A stretch of 64,000 bases of DNA from Microbacterium enclense. GTDB taxonomy: Bacteria > Actinomycetota > Actinomycetes > Actinomycetales > Microbacteriaceae. The stretch spans positions 1 to 64,000 of the forward strand of contig NZ_KQ758467.1 of the NCBI RefSeq assembly GCF_001456955.1, in the 5' to 3' direction. The notes beneath the pieces were generated by a model that worked only from the letters and a program-made list of their open reading frames with translations, had not been told where the DNA came from and did not search any database. The position numbers and the translations under genes were made by a program. The stretch's first letter is position 1. Every line of letters begins with the position of its first letter. Positions 42,579-51,727 of this stretch are shown one piece after another.

Positions 42579-45041
42579 ATGCTGCACATGCACGTTCCCG
42601 TCTGGGGCACCAGCGGCCGATACATCCGTCTGCCTTCCCTCGTCCTCGCCGCGGTGATCCTGGGCGTGAGCGTGGTGGGCATGCGGACGGGGGAGTTCCG
42701 CGGCTCAGGTATGTACGACCTTCGCGCTCTGGCGCTCGGTCTGCTGCGCGTGGACGATCCCGCACTGCTCGTCGTCGTGCTCGTTGCCACCTTGTTGGTG
42801 TGCGGCTGGGCCGAACGGGTGATGGGCGGTGTGCGGATGCTGTTCGCCTTCGTCGGTGGCGGACTCATCGCATCGGTCGTCGGTGTGCTCGTGGGAGAGC
42901 TGGAGAGCACCGTTCTCACTGCCTTGCCGCTCAACTCGGAACCGACCGGTGGGGCGAACCCCGTCGCGGCGCTGCTCGTCGTCGCCATGGCCGCCAGCTG
43001 CTTCACGGACGCGCTCTGGCGCCGACGGATCCGCCTCCTCGGGGCACTGGTCGCCGTGACCCTCTTCCTCTACGCGGCCTCCGCGGGTGACCTCTACGCC
43101 GTGGTCGCACTCCCCGTGGGTATCGCCCTGGGCAGGCTGACCGGAGGAGCGAGGAGCACATCGGGTGTGCAACGCAGCTCGCATCACGAGACGCGGGTCC
43201 TGCTCGCGGCTCTGACGACCGTGGTCGCGGTGGGGCCGGTGATCGCCACCGTGTGGGGGACCGGCGCCGGATTGCTCTCCGCCTACGGGTGGCTGTCGTA
43301 CGACCCGCTCGTGCTCGCCGGCGGAACGGTCTGCGTCCCGGGTTCGTTCGCCGTCCCCTGCCCGGACGGCGCCGCGTACGACGAACTCCAACCGAACGCC
43401 GGGTGGATCGCCGCGATACCGCTTGCGGTCCTGCTCGTCGCCGCATGGGGCATCCTGCGAGGAAGGCGGAGCGCCCTGTGGATCGCCATCGGGATGAACA
43501 TCCTCCTGTGCGGTGGGATGACGTACGTCTTCGTCGCATCGGAGCCGGACACGCTCGCCCTCTTCGCTCAGGTGCAGGGCGTGGATGCCGCCTTCGTGTG
43601 GCAGACGCTCGTCGGCCTCGTGGTGGGGGCCATGGTTCCCCTGGGGGTCGCCGTCACCCTCTTCCTGTGTCGCCGCGCAGTGCCGGTCTCATCCACCCGC
43701 AGGGCGGAGAATATCTTCGTCTGCACGATCGTCGTGGCGGCCGCGGGGGTATCCCTTGCCACGCTCGCGGGCAGCCTCTCACTCTCGGGGGACTTCACTC
43801 CTCGGCCGAGCGTCGGAGAGATCGTGGGCGATCTCCCGATGCGATTGCTTCCCCCCTCCCTGATACCCGCTGCCGCCGTCACCTACGTCCCCGAGTCAGC
43901 GGCCGCGCAGGCCCTCTGGTACCTGCCGTCCCTCATCTTCTGGGCAGTGTGTGCGGGGGGCACCTTCCGTCTCATGGTCACCCCACAGGCGGTTCGCGGA
44001 GCCGACGACAGGGCCCGTGCCGACGAGATGGTGCGCCGAGGATGCAGCTCGCTGGGATTCATGGCGACGTGGCCGGGAAACCTGTACTGGTTCTGCGCAG
44101 ACGCCGATGCGGCGATCGCGTATCGCGTGCACGGGCGCGTCGCCGTCACGCTCGGCGGAGCATTCGGAGCCGACCGCAACGATCCCCGCATCGGACACGC
44201 CTTCGTGGAGTTCTGCGGTCGGAACGGGTGGACCCCCGTCTTCTACAGCGTCGATCAGAGTTTCGCGGAGGCCCTCGCTCCGCTGCAGTGGCAGCGCGTC
44301 CGTGTCGCGGACGAAGCGACCATGGATCCGCAGTCGTGGACCCCGGCGGGCAAGAAGCGTCAGGACGTGCGAACGGCGACCAACCGCGCCCAGCGAGAGG
44401 AAGTACACGCGCAATGGATCACGTGGAACGAGCTGAGCGTCGTCGACCGGCTGCAGATCCGGGCGATCTCAGAAGCCTGGGTGGCCGACAAGACCATTCC
44501 GGAAATGGGGTTCACGCTCGGTAGCGTCGATGAGGCCGCCGACCCCGCCACGCGCCTGATGCTCGCGCGCGACGCAACAGGTCACATCGTCGCCGTCACG
44601 ACGTGGATCCCCATCTTCGGCGCCAAGGGACTTTCCGGCTACGCGCTGGACGTCATGCGACGCCGACATGACGCCATGAACGGTGTGATGGAGTTCCTCA
44701 TCGGCTCCGCCGTCGACGTCACCCGCGAAGAGGGCTGCACCGTTCTGAGCCTGTCGGGCTCTCCCCTGGCTCCGCACCGGGAGCAGCAGGTCGCGGCTCT
44801 GCCCGCGCTGGACCGCCTCCTGGAGATGCTGAGCGGCCTGCTCGAGCCCGCCTACGGCTTTCGGTCGCTCGCGAATTTCAAGAAGAAGTTCCAACCGGAC
44901 TTCTCCCCCCTGTGGATGGTCTATCCCGATGCCGTCCAGCTGCCGGGCATCGCTCTGGCGCTTCTGCGCTGTTATGTCCCGGGCCTCAGCCTCACGCAGG
45001 CAGCGCGTGTCGCAGCGCGAGCCCGTACGTCATCGACGTGA
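42579..45041 (+). CDS. MprF-like phosphatidylglycerol lysyltransferase (DUF2156) with rhomboid-like membrane part
   Basis: The 820-residue protein has about 12 hydrophobic segments in its N-terminal 470 residues. The first six resemble a rhomboid-like module (GWAERVMGGVRMLFAFVGGGLIAS). A cytosolic GNAT-type DUF2156 domain follows (GCSSLGFMATWPGNLYWFCADADAAIAYRVHGRVAVTLGGAFGADRND, KKRQDVRTATNRAQREEV, ANFKKKFQPDFSPLWMVYP). It would transfer an amino acid from tRNA to phosphatidylglycerol, lowering envelope charge. Starts at 42516, 42579 and 42588 are possible; I prefer 42579 for the nearby GAACAGAAAG. Confidence 0.85.
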   Translation: MLHMHVPVWGTSGRYIRLPSLVLAAVILGVSVVGMRTGEFRGSGMYDLRALALGLLRVDDPALLVVVLVATLLVCGWAERVMGGVRMLFAFVGGGLIASVVGVLVGELESTVLTALPLNSEPTGGANPVAALLVVAMAASCFTDALWRRRIRLLGALVAVTLFLYAASAGDLYAVVALPVGIALGRLTGGARSTSGVQRSSHHETRVLLAALTTVVAVGPVIATVWGTGAGLLSAYGWLSYDPLVLAGGTVCVPGSFAVPCPDGAAYDELQPNAGWIAAIPLAVLLVAAWGILRGRRSALWIAIGMNILLCGGMTYVFVASEPDTLALFAQVQGVDAAFVWQTLVGLVVGAMVPLGVAVTLFLCRRAVPVSSTRRAENIFVCTIVVAAAGVSLATLAGSLSLSGDFTPRPSVGEIVGDLPMRLLPPSLIPAAAVTYVPESAAAQALWYLPSLIFWAVCAGGTFRLMVTPQAVRGADDRARADEMVRRGCSSLGFMATWPGNLYWFCADADAAIAYRVHGRVAVTLGGAFGADRNDPRIGHAFVEFCGRNGWTPVFYSVDQSFAEALAPLQWQRVRVADEATMDPQSWTPAGKKRQDVRTATNRAQREEVHAQWITWNELSVVDRLQIRAISEAWVADKTIPEMGFTLGSVDEAADPATRLMLARDATGHIVAVTTWIPIFGAKGLSGYALDVMRRRHDAMNGVMEFLIGSAVDVTREEGCTVLSLSGSPLAPHREQQVAALPALDRLLEMLSGLLEPAYGFRSLANFKKKFQPDFSPLWMVYPDAVQLPGIALALLRCYVPGLSLTQAARVAARARTSST

Positions 45042-45252
45042 CCTGTGCCGTGCCGTTCCGTTCTGTGCCGCCCCGCGCCGGCGCCCGGCGGCGCGCGGGT
45101 TCCAGCCACGGCGATGCTCTCAGGAAATCTCGAGGAAAAACGGCCGGTTCGGCGAAAGAGCGGACGAGGTCCCGGCCATGAAACACATGTACGCCGCGAT
45201 GCTCACTCGTTCACCCGGAACGGGGCGCGGTACCTCTGAAAGGTGCACCCCC

Positions 45253-45747
45253 ATGCGCAAGCGAATCCTCACCGCCGTGACCGCCTCGATCCTCACCGCG
45301 GGCCTGCTGACCTCGGGCGCAGCAGCCTTCGCCGCCGCTCAGGACGACACCGGCGGCGGCGACGAGATCCCCTTCATCCACGGTGTCCCCACCCCCGATG
45401 AATACCTGGATGCCGACACCGACGCCGACGCCGGCACCTTCATCGAGGGTGTCCCCGCCCCGCTGATCGTCACCCCGGCGGAGCTCGCGAAAGGACCGAT
45501 CACCCTCGAGCTCGGACAGGCGTTGATCGTCGTCCCGGATGCCGATCAGGACGGAGTCTGGAGCGGTACGGGCGGATCCGACGATGACACCGTCCTGCAC
45601 TTCGAGGCCGCCGTCATCGGAGCGACAGACGACGATGCCTCCTTCAACGCCGGTTTCTCCGCCGAGAAGGCCGGCACGACCAAGGGATGGATCGCCGGGC
45701 CCGACGGGCAGCGCACCACCTTCGACGTCACGATCGCCGCGTCCTGA
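45253..45747 (+). CDS. Small secreted protein of unknown function
   Basis: The 164-residue protein has a clean signal peptide (MRKRILTAVTASILTAGLLTSGAAAFAAA). An acidic mature part contains two related strings, IPFIHGVPTPDEY and TFIEGVPAPLIV, plus a Asp-rich DADQDGVWSG that may bind calcium. No family is recognised. The ATG at 45253 follows CTGAAAGGTG. The 45042-45252 gap between it and the lysyltransferase holds no gene. Confidence 0.75.
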   Translation: MRKRILTAVTASILTAGLLTSGAAAFAAAQDDTGGGDEIPFIHGVPTPDEYLDADTDADAGTFIEGVPAPLIVTPAELAKGPITLELGQALIVVPDADQDGVWSGTGGSDDDTVLHFEAAVIGATDDDASFNAGFSAEKAGTTKGWIAGPDGQRTTFDVTIAAS

Positions 45748-45751
45748 CGAT

Positions 45752-45791
45752 GCGCCTGGGGGCGACGGAACGGTCCGTCGGCCCCAGGCGC
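45752..45791. terminator. Two-way hairpin terminator
   Basis: GCGCCTGGGGGCGACGGA pairs with TCCGTCGGCCCCAGGCGC around ACGG, between convergent genes. Confidence 0.8.
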
Positions 45792-45808
45792 CTCCGGCGC
45801 CCGCGGGT

Positions 45809-46681
45809 CTACAGGTTCTGCCCCGGCACCGAGAACGTGTCGCACGCGTTCACGCCGGTGTCGTAACCGACATCGAACCACCGCGTGCGCTGCTCGCTCG
45901 AGCCGTGCGTGAAGCTCTCGGGGTTGACCACTCCGCCCGACTCTGCCTGGATGTGGTCGTCGCCCACGGCGGCTGCGGCCGAGAGGGCGTCGGTGATCTG
46001 CTGCGCCGTGGGCGGCTGGAGATAGGGCGTCCCGTTCTCGTCGACCTGCTCGCCCGCCGCGGCGACCCACGCCCCGGCGTAGCAGTCGGCCTGCAGCTCG
46101 GTGCGCACGCCGTTGCTGTCGGGTCCGGTGCCGTTGTTCGGGTACTGCTGCATCACGCCGGTGAGGTTCTGCACGTGGTGGCCGTACTCGTGCGCGAGCA
46201 CGTAGAGCTGCGCGAGCGGACCGGCGGTCGTGTCGAACTGGTCGCGCAGGATCGAGAAGAACGTGGGGTCGACGAACACGGCCTCATCGGGCGGGCAGTA
46301 GAACGGGCCCGTCGAATTCGACGCCGTGCCGCACGAGCTCGACGTCGCCCGGTCGACGATGATCAGCTGCGGCTCGCGGTACCCGTCGAGGCGCTCGGCC
46401 CAGAACTGGTCGATGTTGAGCGACGCCGCAGCCAGGCGGCAGGCGTCGTCGCGGTTGGCATCCTGTCCGGTCTCGCAGCTGGCGATCTGCTCGCCGCCGG
46501 TCTGTGGGCTCGCCGGGGCCCCACCACCGACGAGACCGCTCAGGTCGGCTCCCGTGAACGCCTGGATCAGCAGCACCACGATCGCCCCGAGGCCGACCGT
46601 GCCGCCGCCGATGGCTGCCACGGTTCCACCTCGGCGCTTGGCGGTGTTCCCGCCGACGCGCGCATTGTCGTTGAATGTCAC
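45809..46681 (-). CDS. Neutral zinc metallopeptidase (YpfJ-like)
   Basis: The 290-residue protein has an N-terminal membrane helix (GGGTVGLGAIVVLLIQAF) and a metallopeptidase domain with zinc motif VLAHEYGHHVQN. A third ligand is plausibly in RTELQADCYAGAWV. Also present are PFYCPPDEAVFVDPTFF and YDTGVNACDTFSV near the end. The GTG start at 46681 is supported by TACCGT 7 nt upstream (leaderless). Its substrate is unknown. Confidence 0.9.
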   Translation of the reverse strand: MTFNDNARVGGNTAKRRGGTVAAIGGGTVGLGAIVVLLIQAFTGADLSGLVGGGAPASPQTGGEQIASCETGQDANRDDACRLAAASLNIDQFWAERLDGYREPQLIIVDRATSSSCGTASNSTGPFYCPPDEAVFVDPTFFSILRDQFDTTAGPLAQLYVLAHEYGHHVQNLTGVMQQYPNNGTGPDSNGVRTELQADCYAGAWVAAAGEQVDENGTPYLQPPTAQQITDALSAAAAVGDDHIQAESGGVVNPESFTHGSSEQRTRWFDVGYDTGVNACDTFSVPGQNL

Positions 46682-46952
46682 GACGGTCACGGTAGTCGTT
46701 CGATTTCTCGTCGCGACAGGGGCTGGACCGCAACGCGTTCTTCGGTATCGAATGGCGAGCCGAACCATCTCCACCGCGATTGCGGCACCTCGCGGGAGTG
46801 AGCCGAAACATCTCCTCTCCGGCGCCCCGTCGGCGCAGTCTCGGGCGTCCTGCGCAACCCCTCGGAGACACCACAAGGCGGGCGTAGCCTCGGCACCCGA
46901 GAAGCAGCGCGGCCCCGGCGTCCGCTCCTCGAGACGAGACACGGAGAATGCC

Positions 46953-48254
46953 ATGCCAGTCACACGCCGTACCTTCCTCGCCGGAACCGGGGCGCTCGCG
47001 CTGCCCTTCGTCCTCGCGAGCTGCGGGTTCGTCCAGTCCGCCCCCGCCGAGAGACGCCAGGGCACGCTCACCTTCACCACCTGGGGAACGGATGCCGAGC
47101 TCGCGGGCTTCCGCGCCGCCATCGCCGCCTTCGAGGCCGCGAACGACGGCGTCACCGTCGAGCTCAACGCCGTGCCGTACGAGCAGATGTTCACCAACAT
47201 CGACGCGCAGCTGCAGGCGGGGAACCCGCCCGACATCTTCCGCGTGCCGTACTACACGTTCGGCGCCTACGCCGGTCGCGGGCAGCTGCTCGATCTGAAG
47301 CCGCTGCTCTCGGCCGACCGCGAGAGCCAGTTCACGCCCCAGGCGTGGGCCGCCGTGCAGAACGGCGAGGGCACCTTCGGTCTTCCGCATCACACCGACA
47401 CCTCGGCGATCCTCGTGAACCTCGACCTGTTCCGGCAGGCCGGCATCGACGCCTCAGAGATCCCCACCTCGGCGGAGGACGCCTGGACCTGGGACGAGCT
47501 CGACGCCCTCGGCGCGCGACTGCGCGCGGGCCTGCCCGCCGACCGCTGGCCGTGGGCCTACAACTGGCAGGGAAACGGCGTCACCCGCTGGCTCAGCCTG
47601 CTGTTCCAGTCCGACGGCGCCTTCCTCGAGTCCGATCAGAGGACCCCCGCGATCGACTCCGACGCCGCCCGACAGGCGGTGGAGTTCTCGAGCTCGTTCT
47701 TCACCAAGAACTACGTGCCCGCCAACAACACGATCGCCTCGTCGAGCTACGCGGCGGAGTCGTGGTTCTCGCAGTCGGTCGCGATGGTGTGGTCGGGAGC
47801 CTTCCAGATCCCGGATGCCGAGCAGACCGCCGACTTCGAATGGACGGCGACGTTCGCGCCGCGCAACGTGCGCGCCGGCAGCGACTTCGGTGGCAACGCG
47901 CTCGTCGCCACCGCGAACACGCAGCAACCGGAACTCGCGGCGGCCTTCCTCGAATTCGTCACGGATGCCGACCCCATGCGCGACTTCTGCCGCGCGGCAT
48001 CCCTCCTCCCCACCCGCGTCGATCTGCTCACCGACGACCTCACCTTCGACGTGCGCCCCGATCTCGGACCCGTGTTCGCCGGCCAGGCGTCGCTGGTGCA
48101 GCCGCAGGACGTCGCGCAGGTCGCGAGCCCGTCGATGTCGGCGATCATCCCGGTGCTGAAGGAGCAGCTCGACCTCGCCTTCACCGGCGCCCAGGATGCC
48201 GCGACGACGGTGACCAACCTGCAGTCGGGGATCGGGGCGGCCACCGGTGGCTGA
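46953..48254 (+). CDS. Carbohydrate ABC transporter, substrate-binding lipoprotein (Tat-type)
   Basis: The 433-residue protein begins MPVTRRTFLAGTGALALPFVLASCG, joining a Tat motif (RRTFLAG) to a lipobox (LASC). The mature part is a family-1 sugar-binding protein: LTFTTWGTDAELAGFRAAIAAFEAAN, NPPDIFRVPYYTFGAYAGRGQLLDL, LPHHTDTSAILVNLDLFRQAGI and DFGGNALVATANTQQPELAAAFLEFVT. The permease gene overlaps its 3' end. There is no ATPase in the operon, so a shared one is expected. Confidence 0.92.
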   Translation: MPVTRRTFLAGTGALALPFVLASCGFVQSAPAERRQGTLTFTTWGTDAELAGFRAAIAAFEAANDGVTVELNAVPYEQMFTNIDAQLQAGNPPDIFRVPYYTFGAYAGRGQLLDLKPLLSADRESQFTPQAWAAVQNGEGTFGLPHHTDTSAILVNLDLFRQAGIDASEIPTSAEDAWTWDELDALGARLRAGLPADRWPWAYNWQGNGVTRWLSLLFQSDGAFLESDQRTPAIDSDAARQAVEFSSSFFTKNYVPANNTIASSSYAAESWFSQSVAMVWSGAFQIPDAEQTADFEWTATFAPRNVRAGSDFGGNALVATANTQQPELAAAFLEFVTDADPMRDFCRAASLLPTRVDLLTDDLTFDVRPDLGPVFAGQASLVQPQDVAQVASPSMSAIIPVLKEQLDLAFTGAQDAATTVTNLQSGIGAATGG

Positions 48255-49200
48255 CACCGCGGTCGCCGGGCCGCGCGTGTCGGGGCCGGGTCGTCCGGCG
48301 TCGGGGGAGCGGCTCCGCCCCCGCCGCCCCGGCGCCCGGCGCGAGACGCTCGCCGCGTACGGGTTCATCGCCCCGAACTACCTCCTGCTGCTGGTGTTCG
48401 TGCTGGTGCCGCTGGTGGGGGCGTTCCTCGTCAGCCTGCAGCGCACCGACGGCTTCGGCGCGGGCGCGTTCGCCGGTCTCGACAACTACGCGCGGCTCGT
48501 GAGCGACCCGCTGTTCTGGCGGGCGCTCGGCAACACCGTGCTGTTCACGCTGCTCGTGACGCCGCTGTCGATGCTCCTCGGCCTGATCGCGGCGACGCTG
48601 CTCAACGCGGCCCTGCCCGCCCGGCCGCTCTGGCGCTCGCTGCTGATCCTGCCGATGGCGGTGTCGGGTGTGGCGACCGCCCTGATCGGGGTGCTCGTGT
48701 TCGATCAGAACTCCGGCATCCTGAATCGCATCCTCACCGCCGTCGGGCTCTCGCCCGTGACCTGGCAGTCGGATGCCGTTCCGGCGTTCGCGACGATCGT
48801 GCTGGCGACGGTGTGGTGGCGCACGGGCTTCAACATGCTCATCTACCTCGCGGGGCTGCAGGGCATCGGCCCCGACCTGTACGAGGCGGCCACCCTCGAC
48901 GGGGCGAACCGGTGGCAGCGCTTCCGCAACGTCACGGTGCCCCTACTGGGGCCGACGTCGTTCTTCCTCGTCGTGCTGAACGTGATCTTCTCGTTCCAGG
49001 TGTTCGACATCGTCTTCGTGCTCACCGGCGGAGGACCGGGAGGGGCGACCAGCGTGCTCGTCACCTACGCCTACGAGACGGGCTTCGTCACGCGCGACCA
49101 GGGGTACGCCGCGGCGATCGGCATGGTGCTGTTCGTCTTCGCGCTCGTGTTCGCCGCCGCGCAGTACCGCGCCAGCCGCACCAAGGACGTGGTCGAATGA
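48247..49200 (+). CDS. Carbohydrate ABC transporter permease (MalF-like)
   Basis: The 317-residue protein has about six membrane helices and the EAA loop DLYEAATLDGANRWQRFRNVTVPLLGP. The GTG start overlaps the binding-protein gene by 8 bp. The stop overlaps the next start by ATGA. This fixes the operon order binding protein, MalF-like, MalG-like. Confidence 0.92.
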   Translation: MADTAVAGPRVSGPGRPASGERLRPRRPGARRETLAAYGFIAPNYLLLLVFVLVPLVGAFLVSLQRTDGFGAGAFAGLDNYARLVSDPLFWRALGNTVLFTLLVTPLSMLLGLIAATLLNAALPARPLWRSLLILPMAVSGVATALIGVLVFDQNSGILNRILTAVGLSPVTWQSDAVPAFATIVLATVWWRTGFNMLIYLAGLQGIGPDLYEAATLDGANRWQRFRNVTVPLLGPTSFFLVVLNVIFSFQVFDIVFVLTGGGPGGATSVLVTYAYETGFVTRDQGYAAAIGMVLFVFALVFAAAQYRASRTKDVVE

Positions 49201-50090
49201 GCGTCGACGAGCGGGTGGCATCCACCTCTCCCGTGGCCCCGCCGATCGCTCCGCCGAGGCGCTCCGCCCGCTCGCGGCGCGGAGGCGTCGTGCTGCGCAC
49301 GATCATCGTCGCGGTGATCGGGCTGGCCGCGGTGTCGCCCCTGTACTGGATGCTCGCGGTCGCCTTCTCGTCACGCGCCGAGTTGCTCGGTGGGCGCGAG
49401 CTGCGGCTGTGGCCGCGCGATGTCACTCTCGAGAACTTCGAGCGGGTGTTCTCGTCGTTCCCGGTGGCGACGTGGTTCGGCAACTCGGTGGCGATCGCGG
49501 TGGTCGTGACGCTCATCTCGGTCACGACGAGCCTGCTCGCGGGCTACGCGTTCGCGCAGCTGCGCTTCTGCGGGTCGACGGCGCTGTTCTTCCTGGCGCT
49601 GGCGACCCTCGTGCTGCCGGTGCAGGTGATCATGGTGTCGCTGTTCCGCATCATCACCGCGACGGGGTTGTACGGCACCTACTGGGCGGTGATCCTGCCG
49701 GTCTCGGCGTCGGCGTTCGGGCTGTTCCTGGCACGGCAGTTCATGCTCGGCATCCCGCGCGAACTCATCGAGGCCGCGCGCCTCGACGGTGCGGGGCACC
49801 TGCAGACCTTCACGCGAGTCGTGCTGCCGCTGTCGAAGCCGCTCATCGCGGTGCTGGTGTTCATGAGCCTGCTGTCGTCGTGGAACGACTTCGCCTGGCC
49901 CCTCATCGCGCTGCGCGAGAACCGGCTGTTCACCCTGCCGATCGGCCTGCTGTACCTGCAGGGGCAGTTCGGCAGCGACTACGGCGCCACGATGGCGTAT
50001 GCCCTGCTGAACGTCGTGCCGATCGCGATCGTGTTCCTCGTGTTCCAGCGGTACTTCGTGGCGGGCTTCGCGCGCAGCGGCATCAAGTGA
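49197..50090 (+). CDS. Carbohydrate ABC transporter permease (MalG-like)
   Basis: The 297-residue protein has six membrane segments and EAA loop ELIEAARLDGAGHLQTFTRVVLPLSKP, ending RYFVAGFARSGIK, a typical CUT1 MalG terminus. It overlaps the preceding gene by 4 bp. Palindromic elements at 50110-50222 follow, which could stabilise or end the transcript. Confidence 0.92.
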   Translation: MSVDERVASTSPVAPPIAPPRRSARSRRGGVVLRTIIVAVIGLAAVSPLYWMLAVAFSSRAELLGGRELRLWPRDVTLENFERVFSSFPVATWFGNSVAIAVVVTLISVTTSLLAGYAFAQLRFCGSTALFFLALATLVLPVQVIMVSLFRIITATGLYGTYWAVILPVSASAFGLFLARQFMLGIPRELIEAARLDGAGHLQTFTRVVLPLSKPLIAVLVFMSLLSSWNDFAWPLIALRENRLFTLPIGLLYLQGQFGSDYGATMAYALLNVVPIAIVFLVFQRYFVAGFARSGIK

Positions 50091-50109
50091 CCGGATGCCG
50101 GGTGCTCCC

Positions 50110-50222
50110 GGCGGCTTCGACGGGCTCAGCCACCGCGCCGGTGACCAGTGCGGAGGGGAGGTCCCTGAGCCTGTCGAAGGGGCCGGGGAGGGGGTTCGGT
50201 GGCTTCGACCGGCTCAGCCGGC
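50110..50222. repeat. Three palindromic elements after the ABC operon
   Basis: Copies lie at 50110-50134 (GGCGGCT/AGCCACC, partly matched), 50160-50184 (GGTCCCT type) and 50198-50222 (GGTGGCT/AGCCGGC). They fill the gap between convergent genes. Confidence 0.8.
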
Positions 50223-50241
50223 GTCCGTGATCCCCCGGCGA

Positions 50242-51456
50242 TCAGCCGAGGAATTCGCGCGCCGCGACCACGAGGTTCTCGACACCGCGATCGATCGTGG
50301 GCTGCATCAGCGGGGCGAAGAACGGCGAGTGGTTCGTCGGGATGTCACGCTCGATCGTGCCGCCGGCCAGGGCATCCGCGAAGGTCTGCGGATCGACGCC
50401 GCCCCAGAACCAGAAGACCAGGGGAGCGCCCGACTCGCGGGCGAACCACGACACGTCTTCGCTGCCGGTGAACATGCCCGGGTCGACGACCGAGGCCTCT
50501 CCGAACGAGCGCCGGAAGGCCGCGGTGAGGCGCGCCGTGGCATCCACGTCGTTGATGGTGGGCGGCAGGGTGTGGTCGGTGCTGATCGTGGGTTCCTGCT
50601 CAGCACCGGATGCCGAGGCCTCGGCGCGGATGATGCGCTCGACCTTGCTCATCACGCGCGCGCGGGCGGCGTCGTCGGGGTAGCGCAGGCTGAGTTCGAG
50701 CTTGGCCTCGGCAGGGATGATGTTGTTCTTCAGACCTGCGTGGATGGAGCCGACGGTGACGACCGCGACGTCGCGCGGGTCGACCTCGCGCGACACGACC
50801 GTCTGCAGGCGCATCACGGTCGCGGCCGCCATGACGACCGGGTCGATCGTCGAGTGGGGCCGTGAGCCGTGCCCACCGCGGCCGTGCAGCACCACGGTGA
50901 GACCGTCGGATGCCGCCATCTGGGTGCCCGGTCGCACGCCGATGACGCCGGCGGGAAGCGGCGTGACGTGCTGGCCGAGCACGATGTCGGGCGTGGGGTA
51001 GCGCTCGAGCACGCCGTCGGCGATCATCGCCTGCGAGCCCGCCCCGTACTCTTCGGCGGGCTGGAACACCGCCACGATCGTGCCCGACCACTCGTCGCGG
51101 GTGGCGACGAGCCGCTCGAGCGCGCCGATGAGCGCGGTCACGTGCATGTCGTGGCCGCACGCGTGCATGACGGGCACGGCGTTGCCGGCGGGGTCGGTGC
51201 CGCGGGCGGTGCTGGCATAGGCGAGGCCGGTCTGCTCCTCGACGGGAAGGCCGTCCATGTCGGCGCGCAGCCACACCACGGGCCCGTCGCCGTTGTCGAT
51301 GCGCGTGACCACACCCGTGCGCCCGACGCCCTCTTCGACCTCGAGCCCCAGCTCGACGAGGTGTCGCGCGATGACACCGGCCGTGCGGGTCTCTTGGAAC
51401 GACAGTTCGGGGTGGGCGTGCAGGTCGGTGTACAGGCTCTCGAGGTCGACGCTCAT
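50242..51456 (-). CDS. M20-family amidohydrolase (amino-acid amide or aminoacylase type)
   Basis: The 404-residue enzyme has the M20D pattern: HPELSFQETRTAGVIARHL, metal-binding Cys/His in MHACGHDMHVTALIGA, Glu pair in FQPAEEYGAGSQAMI, His in DIVLGQHVTPLPAGVIG and a late GSEDVSWFA. A dimerisation domain sits between. It cleaves N-acyl amino acids or similar amides. TAGGCT 6 nt before the ATG indicates a leaderless mRNA. Confidence 0.92.
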   Translation of the reverse strand: MSVDLESLYTDLHAHPELSFQETRTAGVIARHLVELGLEVEEGVGRTGVVTRIDNGDGPVVWLRADMDGLPVEEQTGLAYASTARGTDPAGNAVPVMHACGHDMHVTALIGALERLVATRDEWSGTIVAVFQPAEEYGAGSQAMIADGVLERYPTPDIVLGQHVTPLPAGVIGVRPGTQMAASDGLTVVLHGRGGHGSRPHSTIDPVVMAAATVMRLQTVVSREVDPRDVAVVTVGSIHAGLKNNIIPAEAKLELSLRYPDDAARARVMSKVERIIRAEASASGAEQEPTISTDHTLPPTINDVDATARLTAAFRRSFGEASVVDPGMFTGSEDVSWFARESGAPLVFWFWGGVDPQTFADALAGGTIERDIPTNHSPFFAPLMQPTIDRGVENLVVAAREFLG

Positions 51457-51727
51457 GCCCCGAGCCTAGTTCGCACCCCCGACGCCGGCGCGGGTTCGCG
51501 TGGCGTGACGGTCCGCCGCGGCGTCGGCGTCGCGGCGCCGAGACCCGTCGCGACACGGCGCAGGAGAATCGCCCCTCGGCGCCCGGGCGCCGCGCCGTCA
51601 CCCGCCGCGCCTCGCACATCCCCTGCGTCGCGTCGCGTCGGCGCCGCGGTCACCCCAACCGCTACCTGATGCCGCGAGCGCCCGCAAGCCGTCCGATCCG
51701 GTCAGGTCCGGCGGCGAGGCTGACGGC
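51457..51727. other. Intergenic region with a degenerate inverted repeat
   Basis: The region between the divergent amidohydrolase and reductase genes has no ORF with coding character. CGCGACACGGCGCAGGAG near 51550 and CCCCTGCGTCGCG near 51620 are loosely complementary and recall family A arms, but similarity is weak. Confidence 0.35.
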
